Source: a bacterium (lineage in GTDB: Bacteria > Desulfobacterota > Deferrisomatia > Deferrisomatales > Deferrisomataceae). Taken from it: a DNA stretch of 64,000 nucleotides. The stretch spans positions 124,001 through 188,000 of the forward strand of contig JALUTY010000078.1 of the NCBI GenBank assembly GCA_027021615.1. Reading direction: 5' to 3'. A program made the translations under genes and the position numbers. The notes under the pieces were generated by a model, which was not told the origin of the DNA, made no database searches, and worked only from the letters and a program-made list of their open reading frames with translations. Of the stretch, positions 17,185 through 25,441 are shown in pieces (positions within the stretch are counted from its first letter, which is position 1; every line of letters starts with the position of its first letter).

Positions 17185-17931
17185 TCAGAGCTTCGCCCCG
17201 ATCCCCACGTAGGGGCCGGCCTGCCGGTAGTCCAGGGTGAGGTCGTCCGCCTCCACGTCGATCCGGAAGTACCGGTACCCGGCCACGAGCTCGACGAACG
17301 GGATGGGGTTGTACGAGACCTCGGCCGAGGCCTCCACGATCGTGTTCCCCCGGTACCCCATGCCCACGGCCTGGGCCCGCACCTCCAAAAGATCGGCCAG
17401 GATGCCCAGGTGCCCTCCGACCCCCGCCAGGGGAATGGGGATCTGGAACGACTGGGACTCCTCCACCCCCGTCGTCTCGAGTCGCACCTCGCCATCCAGA
17501 TACTTCACCTGGATCTGGGGCCCCAGGGAGAACCCGGCCAGAAGGTTCTCCAGGTCGATCAGGTCGTACCGGTATGCCAGGTCGAGCTGGGTGTACTCGA
17601 GGGACGCGTCGGTGCGGCCCGTGAAGGTCCTGCCCCCGAACGTCACCCCGGCGAGGGTCTTCGTGCCCGAGTAGTCCACCCGGGTGCCGGACAGGATCAG
17701 GTGGTGATCCCCGATCCACAGCCAGGCATCGCCGAAGAAAAAGCTCTCGTCGTCCACCCCGAGGTCGTCGGTGAGGTCCAGGGTGTCGCCCCGGGTGCCG
17801 TCGTCGAGCCGGACCTCACCGGAGAGCTGGGGAATCCAGTAGGCGGCCCGGGCCCCCACCTCGAAGGCCCCTGCCGTTCCGGCCCAGGCCATGCAGGCCG
17901 CCAAAGCCATCGTTGCCACGCGTGCGATCAT
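17185..17931 (-). CDS. Outer-membrane beta-barrel protein
   Basis: 248 residues with a signal peptide (VATMALAACMAWAGTAGA). The mature part is a series of amphipathic strands separated by short turns (VGARAAYWIPQLSGEV, YTQLDLAYRYDLI, LVAGYRYFRIDVEAD) and ends GPYVGIGAKL, typical of an 8-strand OmpA/OmpW-like barrel. GGAGG lies 8 bases before ATG 17931. No transport specificity can be inferred. Confidence 0.75.
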   Translation of the reverse strand: MIARVATMALAACMAWAGTAGAFEVGARAAYWIPQLSGEVRLDDGTRGDTLDLTDDLGVDDESFFFGDAWLWIGDHHLILSGTRVDYSGTKTLAGVTFGGRTFTGRTDASLEYTQLDLAYRYDLIDLENLLAGFSLGPQIQVKYLDGEVRLETTGVEESQSFQIPIPLAGVGGHLGILADLLEVRAQAVGMGYRGNTIVEASAEVSYNPIPFVELVAGYRYFRIDVEADDLTLDYRQAGPYVGIGAKL

Positions 17932-17948
17932 GCTCGATCCTCCAAGTT

Positions 17949-18042
17949 CGGTCGTTGGTCGTCAGTCGTTGGTCTGGGGCCTTCGGCCCGCTGGGCAGCG
18001 CAAAGGCTGGAAAGCTGGAAGGCTAGGAGGCTAGAAGGCTTG
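17949..18042. repeat. 7-bp array, GGGCCTTCGGCCC hairpin and 8-bp array
   Basis: Heptamers CGGTCGT TGGTCGT CAGTCGT TGGTCTG (17949-17976) run into GGGGCCTTCGGCCC (17976-17989). Octamers AAGGCTGG AAAGCTGG AAGGCTAG GAGGCTAG AAGGCTTG follow (18003-18042). The octamer is the reverse complement of the type at 9990-10029. Confidence 0.75.
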
Positions 18043-18171
18043 AAAATCCTCCGGATTCCCGCACGTTCTAGGCACCACCACACCTCTTCGCCTTCACCTG
18101 ACACACGGTCCGGGGGGCAGGGGGCATGGCGAGGCGGCCGCCCGCCTCACGGACCGAGGTCACTAAGATTT

Positions 18172-18192
18172 CCCTAGTTTCTAGTCTCTAGA
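18172..18192. repeat. 7-bp CTAG array containing the jetD stop codon
   Basis: CCCTAGT TTCTAGT CTCTAGA in register; the minus-strand TAG of jetD (18181-18183) is the CTAG of the second unit. The gap 18043-18171 is GC-rich and geneless, with a CACCTGACACACGGTCCG segment like the one near 9950. Confidence 0.65.
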
Positions 18193-19263
18193 CGCCCCCG
18201 AAGGGGCCTGACAGGGCTTCCCAGGTACATCTCCAAGAATCGCCTCCAGCCCCAGGGCCTCCTGGGGGAGCCACAGCCCCCGGGCGAACAGATCCTCCAC
18301 CCGTTCCGCCAGATCCCCGCACCCGGCGAACGCCTCCTTCCCATCGACCCGGCCGGGGGCTCGCTTGAGCGGCCGGGCCCGGCGCTGTTGCCGGAGGAGC
18401 CCCCGGTAGAGTGGCTCGGCCGGCACGCATCGGGGCTCCCGCTCGCGCAGCCCCGCCAGGATCCCGACCCCTTCCGGGTCCAGGTCGCCGAAGTAGGCCA
18501 CCCGCTCCACCTCGGGAAAGACCTCCAGAAACCCGATGGACCGCAGGATCTTCTTGCCCTCGCCGTAGATCACCAGGGCCGGCCGAGGCCCCCATCGCCA
18601 GGCGGCCTCCGACTCCAGCACCCGGCACACCGACCAGAACGTGGCCAGGTTCTCCAGGATCAGAGCGACCGGTCCGGGCGGGTCGAACCGTCGGTGGAAG
18701 AACGGCTCGCGCACCTCCAGGGTGTGGATGTCGGCGAGCTCGAGGCCCAGGGCCCGGAGGAACCCGGGGCGCCTCTCCAGGAACTTCTCGTCCCCGAAGA
18801 TCTCGAGGCTTCGCTCGTTGCGGGGCACCGCCGGCCGGTCCGAGCGGCCGGGGTGGGCGAACAGGTACTCGGACACGGCCCGAACCGGGCCGGCGTCCTG
18901 GCCGCCCAGGCGCCGGAGCCCGGTTCGGTCGATGCGGGGGTGCAGGCCCACCAGATCCGCGGCGGGCGCCTCGGGGGGGCGGGCCGGCGCCAGCCGGTAG
19001 CCGCGGTACAGGGGCGGGTTGCGGCCGTTGGGGCCCCGGGCTCGGATGGGGGCGATGCGATCCTCGTCCACCAAGGCCTGCACCACCGCGGCCAAGGCCT
19101 GGTACTCCCCTGCCTCCACGTAGGCCTCCGGACCCAGGGCGGCCTGCACGTGGGCCTCCAGTTCGTCCAGGGCGAACGTGCGCCGCCTGGCCCGCTCCAC
19201 CGCGGACAAGAACGCCTCGGCGGCTTGCCGGATCTTGTTTTCTCTGCTTGCTGGGGCCTTCAT
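18181..19263 (-). CDS. jetD: Wadjet system nuclease subunit JetD (TOPRIM)
   Basis: 360 residues from ATG 19263. The N-terminal half is helical and basic, consistent with the DNA-binding arm of JetD. The C-terminal half has a TOPRIM fold: the acidic LILENLATFW, then VIYGEGKKI, and the metal-binding GDLDPEGVG. In Wadjet, JetD is the topoisomerase-VI-like nuclease that cuts circular plasmid DNA after the JetABC SMC complex has extruded it. It is separated from jetC by a toxin-antitoxin pair. Only 53 bp separates it from the toxin stop, so it may be read from the toxin-antitoxin promoter. Its last residues (SRD) and stop come from the CTAG repeat. Confidence 0.85.
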   Translation of the reverse strand: MKAPASRENKIRQAAEAFLSAVERARRRTFALDELEAHVQAALGPEAYVEAGEYQALAAVVQALVDEDRIAPIRARGPNGRNPPLYRGYRLAPARPPEAPAADLVGLHPRIDRTGLRRLGGQDAGPVRAVSEYLFAHPGRSDRPAVPRNERSLEIFGDEKFLERRPGFLRALGLELADIHTLEVREPFFHRRFDPPGPVALILENLATFWSVCRVLESEAAWRWGPRPALVIYGEGKKILRSIGFLEVFPEVERVAYFGDLDPEGVGILAGLREREPRCVPAEPLYRGLLRQQRRARPLKRAPGRVDGKEAFAGCGDLAERVEDLFARGLWLPQEALGLEAILGDVPGKPCQAPSGASRD

Positions 19264-19316
19264 CCGGGGCGGCGAACCTCGAGGCTCGGGAAGGATCCTC
19301 CCTGCAGGAGACGGCC

Positions 19317-19712
19317 TCACCGGTTGGGCAGCACCTCGAAACCGGCTGCGCCGATCAGGCGCCGGTCGGCGGTGACCAGGGTCAGGTTGCGGACCCGGGC
19401 GGTGGCGGCCAGGAACCGGTCCGCAGGATCGTCGTGGGGCAGGTCGACAAGGCGGCTGTGGATCGCCACCTCGTGGTCCACCGGGGCCTCTCGGATCGGA
19501 ACCTTCTTGAGGGCCGTGTGGATCCAGGCGGGCGGGTCCTGGTCCAGCTGGATTCTCCCCTTCTCCGCTAGCACCAGGATCTCCCACACGCTGATCGACG
19601 AGAGCCACAGCTCGTTGTCCGGGTTTTCCAGCTCGGCCGCGATCCGGCCGCCCAGCCGTTCCGGTTCGAGCAGGCTCCATAGGAAGATGTGGGTGTCGAG
19701 GAGCAACCTCAC
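19317..19712 (-). CDS. PIN-domain toxin (VapC-like RNase)
   Basis: 131 residues from GTG 19712, whose GTGA overlaps the antitoxin stop. PIN-domain features are LLLDTHIFLWSL (first Asp), SSISVWEILVL (Glu), DDPADRFLAATA (Asp) and LVTADRRL (last Asp). It matches the PIN subgroup that pairs with Phd/YefM-type antitoxins. The family consists of magnesium-dependent RNases that cut tRNA or rRNA; the target is not visible here. The gene lies between jetC and jetD. Confidence 0.88.
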   Translation of the reverse strand: MRLLLDTHIFLWSLLEPERLGGRIAAELENPDNELWLSSISVWEILVLAEKGRIQLDQDPPAWIHTALKKVPIREAPVDHEVAIHSRLVDLPHDDPADRFLAATARVRNLTLVTADRRLIGAAGFEVLPNR

Positions 19713-19951
19713 GGGGAGAGGGCCTCCCAGTCCTCCTCCTCGCCGGCGGGGGAGACCACATCGCCGACGATCCGCCCGGTTCCGCGCATCGCACCGAGCC
19801 ACGAGACCCCCCCGGTTCGGGGGGGCGGAGGCACGACCTCGGCCACCGGCTCCCCCCTGCGCGTGATCAGAACGGGCTTCCCGGTGCGCCGGACTCTTTC
19901 GAGCACCGCGAGGCACGTGGCCTTGAACTTCGAGATCCCGATGGTCTCCAT
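19709..19951 (-). CDS. Phd/YefM-family antitoxin
   Basis: 80 residues. The N-terminus METIGISKFKATCLAVLERV and the strand GKPVLITRRGEPVAEVVP are the Phd/YefM DNA-binding fold. The C-terminal tail (EEEDWEALS) would wrap the toxin. Translation is coupled to the PIN toxin by GTGA. Antitoxins of this type repress their own promoter, and a palindromic operator sits in the promoter spacer just upstream. Confidence 0.88.
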   Translation of the reverse strand: METIGISKFKATCLAVLERVRRTGKPVLITRRGEPVAEVVPPPPRTGGVSWLGAMRGTGRIVGDVVSPAGEEEDWEALSP

Positions 19952-19972
19952 GACCGCTCTCCGGTACGGGGG

Positions 19973-20001
19973 AGTCTAAAATGGTCAATGACCATGGTCA
20001 A
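19973..20001 (-). promoter_or_regulatory. Toxin-antitoxin promoter with palindromic operator
   Basis: On the minus strand, TTGACC (20001-19996), a 17-bp spacer, then TAGACT (19978-19973). The spacer contains ATGGTCAATGACCAT (19981-19995) and overlaps a second palindrome, TGACCATGGTCA, giving three TGGTCA half sites. Such a site fits an antitoxin autorepressor. Transcription would start about 15 nt before the antitoxin ATG and could run on into jetD. Confidence 0.6.
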
Positions 20002-20099
20002 GTTGTCGGTCCGCAAAAGATAGGCACGCACACCTCCCTGCTCGGAGAGGAGGGGACCTGCCCCCGGAGGACCGCGCTGATCGCGAGGTTCTTCATCCC

Positions 20100-23000
20100 T
20101 CACCCCTCCGGGAAGTCCTCCTCCCAGTCCCGGTTGGGGGCGGTGAGCAAGGTGGCCTCCTCCAGTTCGAAGTTGGCCCGGAACGCCTCCATGGTGTCCC
20201 GGTCGAGCTGGACGTAGGTTCGGCGGGAGGTGGGCACCGGCACCAGGCTCACCAGGTTGCGGAAGTACTTCCAGATGCCCGGGTCCTGGTGCGCCGTGAG
20301 CACGATGAGCTGGATCGCGTTCTCCCGGGCCAGCTCCACCATGATCCGGAGCAGGTGGGCCGAGCTGGCCTCGCCCACCGGGTTGTCCAGCAGCAGCACC
20401 TTGGTGGCGTCGTCCCGGCCGGCGGCCCGGTAGGTGGCGTAGGTCAGGGTGGCCACGAACAGGAGGTAGCAGGCCACCTGCTTCTCGCCCCCGCTCCAGG
20501 CCCGCACCTCCTCCCAGTCCGAGTACCGGGCCGGAGCGCCGGGGGTCTTGGGCTTGAAGATCCGGACCCGGGCTCGGTCCAGCCGGCAAACCACCCCGAG
20601 CAGCTCGAACCCGGTCACGGAGCGGGCCGCGAGCCCGGCCCGGTCGGCCTCGGGCGCGGCCGAGTACAGCTCCACGAACCGCTGGACGAACGCCTGCATC
20701 TCGGCCAGGGCCGCGGCCTCGTCCCGCAGGGCCAGATCCACCTGCAGCAGCCTCCGGGACGAGCCGCCCCCGAACCGGACGGTGGAGTACCGCTGGATCG
20801 AGCGGATCTCGGCGGCCAGGTGGCGGGCGAACCCGGCGCACCGGGCGGCGATGTCCTCCTTTTCCTTCTCGAGCTTCTCCTTCTCGGTCAGGGCGCTGCG
20901 GCGCAGGTCCTCCACCGCCTTGGAGTGGGCCTGCCAGTAGTGCTCCACGCCCTCGTGGGTGGTGAGGGCGGTCTCGGCGTCCTCGGCCACCAGGTGGAGC
21001 CGGCCGGCGAGCCGGGCCGCGTCGGTCCGGAGGAACTCCACGAACGCGGCCAGGGCCTTGTCCCGTCGGGACGAGGCCTGGCGGGCCTTGGCCTGCACCG
21101 ATCCGAGCTCATTCCCGGCCGTCTCCAGGTCGGAGAGGGCCGCGTCCAGGGCCCCGGCGTCCAAGGGCTCGCCGGGTTCGGCCCCGGCTTCGAGGCCGCA
21201 CGCGGCCCGCACCACCCGGGCCCGATCCGCCGCGTGCTCGGCCCCCTCCAGGAACCGGCGGGCCTCGTCCAGCCCGGCCCGGGCCCTCGTCTCGGCCTGG
21301 GCCGCCCGGGCCACGGCCATCTGCAGGGTGCGCTGGAACCCCACCTCCTCGTCCCGGGGAAGGTCCTGCCACCCGGGCTCCTGGAACGCCTCGGCCGGCC
21401 GGCCGTAGCGCTCCAGGAACCGGCCCCGCTCCACGGCGTCGTCGCGCTCGGCCGCCGCCACCGCGGCTCGAGCCTCCTCGAGGGCCTGCCGGGCGCGCTC
21501 CACGGCCGCCCGGGCCTGCTCCAGCCGGGCCAGGACCGGACGGCGGGCCCCGTCCGGGTCCCAGGCCGACGCCGCCCGGGTCACCTCGTCGCGGGGCGGC
21601 TCCCCCACCCCCAACCGTCGGATCCGAGCGGCGCGCTCGTCGATGTGGCCGAGAAGCGTTCGCACCTGGTCGTCGATGCCCCCCACCTCCCGGGCCTGGG
21701 AGTGCAGGGCCTCCCGGGCGGCCCGGGCCCGGGCCAGCAGCTCGGGCAGGCCGGCCTCGGCCGGGGGCTCCATGGGCTCCGCCCCGCCCAGCTCCGCGAG
21801 CGCGGCCCGCACGTCGGCCGCCTCCCGATCCAGGGCCGCGGCTCTGAGCTCCAAGGCGGTGTGCTCGGCCTCCAGGGCCTGGAGCTCGGCGGCCAGCTCG
21901 CCGGCCTCCCGCTCCAGGCGGGCCAGGGCGTCCTGGGCCGCCCGGACCTGACGCTCCAGGGCCGGGCGGTGGCGGCCGTGGCGCTCCCAGTACGCCTCGA
22001 GCCGGGCGGCCGCGGCGTCTTGCTCCCGGGCCCGCTCCCGGGCCGCCCGGGCCTGCTCCAGGAGCTCGTCCGCCCGGCTCGCGCAGGCCTCGGCCTCCTC
22101 CCCGGCCCGGAGGGCGTCGGCCCGGGCCTCGCGGGCCGTGGCCCGGGCGTCCTCCAGGGCGGTGCGCCAAGCGTCCGCCTCCTCCTCGGGGAACCGGCGG
22201 TAGAACTCCTGGAGGGTGTCCCGGTCCTGGAGGGCCGCCTCCCACGCCCGGCGCGCCCGGTCCAGGTCTGCGGTCGCCTCGGCCGCGCGCTCCTCGGCCC
22301 GGGCCCGAAGGCTCGCGAAGGCATCGGGGTCCCAGAACGGGGCCGCCGCCTCGGGCAGGGGGAACGCGGCGCCCTCCGAGAGCTCCACGATGCGGCCGGT
22401 GGCGGGCTCGAACGCGGCGGCCTCGGCCAGAGTGCGGTCCAGCAGGCCCTGGGACACCACCGGCACCGGCGCCCGCAGGTCCAGGGCGCGCAGCACCTCG
22501 GCGCCCCGCTCCAGGAACGCGTTCCACGCGGCCCGGCCCTCGGCCACCAGGGCGTAGGGCGCGAACGGCCACCGCGCCACCACGGCGTCCCGCGAGGCCG
22601 GGGGCGCGTGCAGCAGCCAGCGGGATCCGGGCTCGGTGGGGATGCCGGCCCGGGCCAGGGCGTCGCGCACCCGCAGCAGGTCCTCGGTCGGCAGGGGAAA
22701 CCCCTCGTCCCGGGCGAAGGCCTGCTCCCGTTCGGCCCGGGAGCGCAGGGCCTCGGCCTCGAGGAGCCGGTCCCTGCGGTCGGCCACGGCCTCCTCCACG
22801 GCCCGAAGGGCGCTGTCACGCTCCCGGTACGGCAGGTCGGGCTGGCAGCCCCACCGGGCCAGGACCGGGCCGATCCGTTCCACCGCCTCGGCCTGGGCGT
22901 CCAGCCTCTCCTGCCACGCGGCCGCCTCGGTCTCCGAGCGGGCCGCCCTCTCCCGGGCCTCGGCCGCCCTCGCCCGGGCCTCGTCGGCCCGGGACCGGAC

Positions 23001-24581
23001 CTCGCGGGCCTCGTCCTCGAGCCGGTCCGCCCGGGCGCGCTCCCGGTCGGCGTCGGTTCGCAGCTCAGCCAGGGTTTCGGGAACCGCCCGGCCCCGGAGC
23101 AGGGGCTCCAGGGCCCGGAGATCCTCGTCCCCGGCCCGCAGGCGCTCCCGGTGCCGGCCCAGGGCCTCGGCCCGGCCGGCCCGCTCCTGCTCCAGCTCGG
23201 CCCGCCGGGCCCGGGCGGCCTCGGCGCGTCGGGACACCTCGGCGCGGCGCGTCTCCAGGGCGGCCCGCTCGTCCTCCAGGCCGGCCAGCACCCGCCGGGC
23301 CGCGCCGGCCGCCAGACCGGCCGCGGTGCGCCACGCCGCCTCCTTCTCCTCGTGGCCATGGAGGAGGAGCCGCCGCTTCTCCTCCAGGGCCTCGATCCGG
23401 GCCCGGTCCCTCAGGTTGGCCACGGCGAGGTCCAGCGCGTCGACCCGCCGCAGGTCCGCCTGGCACCGGTCCTCCTCGGCCCGGGCCGCGTCCAGGGCGT
23501 CGGCCGCCCGGGTCTCGGCCTCCCGGAGGGCCTTCAGGTCCCGCAGGGCCCGGAGCCGGACGAACGCGTCCCTTCGGGCCTTGGCCTCCACGTGGGCGGC
23601 CTCGGCCTCCTCCAGGGCCTGGGCGGCCCGGCTCACCCGGGAGGCAGCCGCCGCGGCCGTGGCCTCGATGCGGGCCGCCCGGTCCGCCACCCGACGGCCC
23701 AGGTCTGCCTGCCGGAGCTCGGCCTCGTGGAGCTCGGCGCTCGCCTGGCGGAGCCGGCCGAAGTGGTCCAGGTAGGCCTCGCACAGCCGCACCTCGGCTT
23801 CGAGCCGGGGCAGCTCGGCCGCGCTCTCGGCGATCTGGCGCACGGCCTCGCGCAGGTTGGCCTCCTCGTCCGGGTCGAGCACCGCGGGCAGGAAGTGCTC
23901 GCGCACCAGCTTCTCCACGGTGTTCACCGTCTCGAAGTAGTGCTTGAGGCCGCCCTCCACGCGGTTGATCCGGACCATGCCCTCCCAGGTCTCCCGCTCG
24001 ATGTGGAAGCTGCGCAGCTTCTCCTCGTACTCCCGGGCCTGGTCGGCCCGGTACAGGCTGACCTGACCGCCCTCCCGCAGGGCCTGGCGCAGCTCCCGCA
24101 GGGTGGCCACCCGGCGGGAGCCGTCCTCGCCCACGGTGAGGGGCAGGGTGCCCAGGGTGGGGGGATCGCCGGCGTGCACCAGCCCCCGGCCCTCCACCCG
24201 GTCCACCAGCCCCGCCGGGTACTCGCAGGTGTAGGTGAGCCGGTCCAAGCCCCGGTCGGTCCCCCGGTTCTCGAAGCACACCCCCGCGAGGAGCAGGGGC
24301 GGGTCGTCCCGCAGCAGTTCCCCGGCCCTCTCGTCCAGGATGAACTCGATGGCCACGTGCACGGTGCGGCGCCGGCCCCCGAAGTAGTCGCCGATGCGCC
24401 GGCGGTCGATCTGGGCCCCGGGCCGCACCACCTGGAGCACGTGGTGCAGCAGGGTGGTCTTGCCGCCGCCGTTGGCCAGGCACACCAGGGTGTCGTCGCC
24501 GTGGAACTCCAGCACGAGGTCGGGGTAGTAGGCGTCCTCGTGGCCCACGTTGACGACGCGGATACGGCGGATCCGGCTCAT
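20100..24581 (-). CDS. jetC: Wadjet SMC-like ATPase JetC (MksB-like)
   Basis: 1493 residues. The N-terminal ATPase half has the Walker A loop CLANGGGKTT (about 35-44). About 1000 residues of Ala/Arg/Glu-rich coiled coil follow, with a central hinge-like region around 680-800. The C-terminal half has the ABC signature WSGGEKQ (about 1360), Walker B KVLLLDNPVGEASS and LTAHQ. DNP rather than DEP is typical of this SMC branch. JetC dimers extrude DNA loops and recognise small circular DNA. The ATG overlaps the jetB stop (ATGA). The 1490-residue frame on the other strand is a shadow of the coiled-coil codon pattern. Confidence 0.9.
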   Translation of the reverse strand: MSRIRRIRVVNVGHEDAYYPDLVLEFHGDDTLVCLANGGGKTTLLHHVLQVVRPGAQIDRRRIGDYFGGRRRTVHVAIEFILDERAGELLRDDPPLLLAGVCFENRGTDRGLDRLTYTCEYPAGLVDRVEGRGLVHAGDPPTLGTLPLTVGEDGSRRVATLRELRQALREGGQVSLYRADQAREYEEKLRSFHIERETWEGMVRINRVEGGLKHYFETVNTVEKLVREHFLPAVLDPDEEANLREAVRQIAESAAELPRLEAEVRLCEAYLDHFGRLRQASAELHEAELRQADLGRRVADRAARIEATAAAAASRVSRAAQALEEAEAAHVEAKARRDAFVRLRALRDLKALREAETRAADALDAARAEEDRCQADLRRVDALDLAVANLRDRARIEALEEKRRLLLHGHEEKEAAWRTAAGLAAGAARRVLAGLEDERAALETRRAEVSRRAEAARARRAELEQERAGRAEALGRHRERLRAGDEDLRALEPLLRGRAVPETLAELRTDADRERARADRLEDEAREVRSRADEARARAAEARERAARSETEAAAWQERLDAQAEAVERIGPVLARWGCQPDLPYRERDSALRAVEEAVADRRDRLLEAEALRSRAEREQAFARDEGFPLPTEDLLRVRDALARAGIPTEPGSRWLLHAPPASRDAVVARWPFAPYALVAEGRAAWNAFLERGAEVLRALDLRAPVPVVSQGLLDRTLAEAAAFEPATGRIVELSEGAAFPLPEAAAPFWDPDAFASLRARAEERAAEATADLDRARRAWEAALQDRDTLQEFYRRFPEEEADAWRTALEDARATAREARADALRAGEEAEACASRADELLEQARAARERAREQDAAAARLEAYWERHGRHRPALERQVRAAQDALARLEREAGELAAELQALEAEHTALELRAAALDREAADVRAALAELGGAEPMEPPAEAGLPELLARARAAREALHSQAREVGGIDDQVRTLLGHIDERAARIRRLGVGEPPRDEVTRAASAWDPDGARRPVLARLEQARAAVERARQALEEARAAVAAAERDDAVERGRFLERYGRPAEAFQEPGWQDLPRDEEVGFQRTLQMAVARAAQAETRARAGLDEARRFLEGAEHAADRARVVRAACGLEAGAEPGEPLDAGALDAALSDLETAGNELGSVQAKARQASSRRDKALAAFVEFLRTDAARLAGRLHLVAEDAETALTTHEGVEHYWQAHSKAVEDLRRSALTEKEKLEKEKEDIAARCAGFARHLAAEIRSIQRYSTVRFGGGSSRRLLQVDLALRDEAAALAEMQAFVQRFVELYSAAPEADRAGLAARSVTGFELLGVVCRLDRARVRIFKPKTPGAPARYSDWEEVRAWSGGEKQVACYLLFVATLTYATYRAAGRDDATKVLLLDNPVGEASSAHLLRIMVELARENAIQLIVLTAHQDPGIWKYFRNLVSLVPVPTSRRTYVQLDRDTMEAFRANFELEEATLLTAPNRDWEEDFPEG

Positions 24582-25441
24582 CGGGTTGGATCTCCGAACA
24601 GGTCGAGCACCTTGGGCTTGGGGTCCGCGGCCGCCTTCCTGCGGCGTCTGCGGGGGCGGCGGGGCGGCTCCGGCTCGGGCTCTTCCGCCGGTTCGGCCCG
24701 GGACGCCCACGGCTCCAGGGCCTCGCCGTCGCCGGACAGGAGCGCGGCCATGGCGGCGTAGCGCTCGTCCAGGGCCAGGGCCTCGGCCTGGGCCTTGAGC
24801 TTGTCGGTGGGGTAGATCCGCTCGTTCTCCCCCACGGTGGCCTCCCGGTGGACCAGGCCCTGCTCGGCCAGGAACCCCACCACCGCCTTGATCACCGAGT
24901 AGCGGGTCGACCGGTACCCCGGGCCCTGTTTGTACTTCTCGCGGCTCAGCCACTCGCGGCACGGCTCGAACACCCGGGTGCCCACGGCTTCTTCCACCGC
25001 CCGGGCCTCCCCCTGCCGTTCCACCACGGCCCGGGCCTTGCGGGTCAGGTACTCCTCCAGGTCGAACACCTCCACGTAGTCGTAGTCGGGCACCCGGAAG
25101 TTGCCCGATCGGAAGAACAGGGCCAGGAGCCCCAGCATCACCAGGTAGGCCGAGCCGGTGCGGTCGCCGAACCGGTCCCGCAGGTCGGTGAGCCGGTACC
25201 CCAGCTCCCGGTTATCCGGGTCGGGCGAGAGGTCCACCCGGCTGCGGCCCCGGAGGATGCGCACCTCGAACTCCTCCTCGAGCACGGCGAGCACCTCGCC
25301 CACCCGGGCGTCGGCCAGCACCGCATTGAGGAGCTCGGGATCGCGCTCGGTGATCTGCCCCTGGGTCAGCAGCCGGCGGAACGCGCGCAGGGCCGTGCGC
25401 ACGGCGCCGATGGGCAGGGTGTCGGTGGTGTGCTCAGGCAT
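24578..25441 (-). CDS. jetB: Wadjet subunit JetB (MksE-like)
   Basis: 287 residues. It is a helix-rich and winged-helix-like protein (RTALRAFRRLLTQGQITERD, YRLTDLRDRFGDRTGSAYLVMLGLL...) with a basic C-terminal tail (PPRRPRRRRRKAA). Position, size and sequence match the MksE/DUF6063-type kite subunit that links the SMC heads to JetA. Its start overlaps the jetA stop by 8 bases and its stop overlaps jetC by ATGA. Subtype assignment (type II-like) is from memory of family sequences and is tentative. Confidence 0.82.
   Translation of the reverse strand: MPEHTTDTLPIGAVRTALRAFRRLLTQGQITERDPELLNAVLADARVGEVLAVLEEEFEVRILRGRSRVDLSPDPDNRELGYRLTDLRDRFGDRTGSAYLVMLGLLALFFRSGNFRVPDYDYVEVFDLEEYLTRKARAVVERQGEARAVEEAVGTRVFEPCREWLSREKYKQGPGYRSTRYSVIKAVVGFLAEQGLVHREATVGENERIYPTDKLKAQAEALALDERYAAMAALLSGDGEALEPWASRAEPAEEPEPEPPRRPRRRRRKAAADPKPKVLDLFGDPTR

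Noticed and set aside
18172-18192. Possible CRISPR array from short periodic repeats
   Set aside because: Units are 7-8 bp with no spacers, and no cas genes are present.
20289-24761. 1490-codon open frame opposite jetC on the plus strand
   Set aside because: Low-complexity Gly/Pro/Leu/Arg composition with no domain. It arises from the GC-rich coiled-coil codons of jetC. The same applies to the frame opposite the protease (1719-5546).
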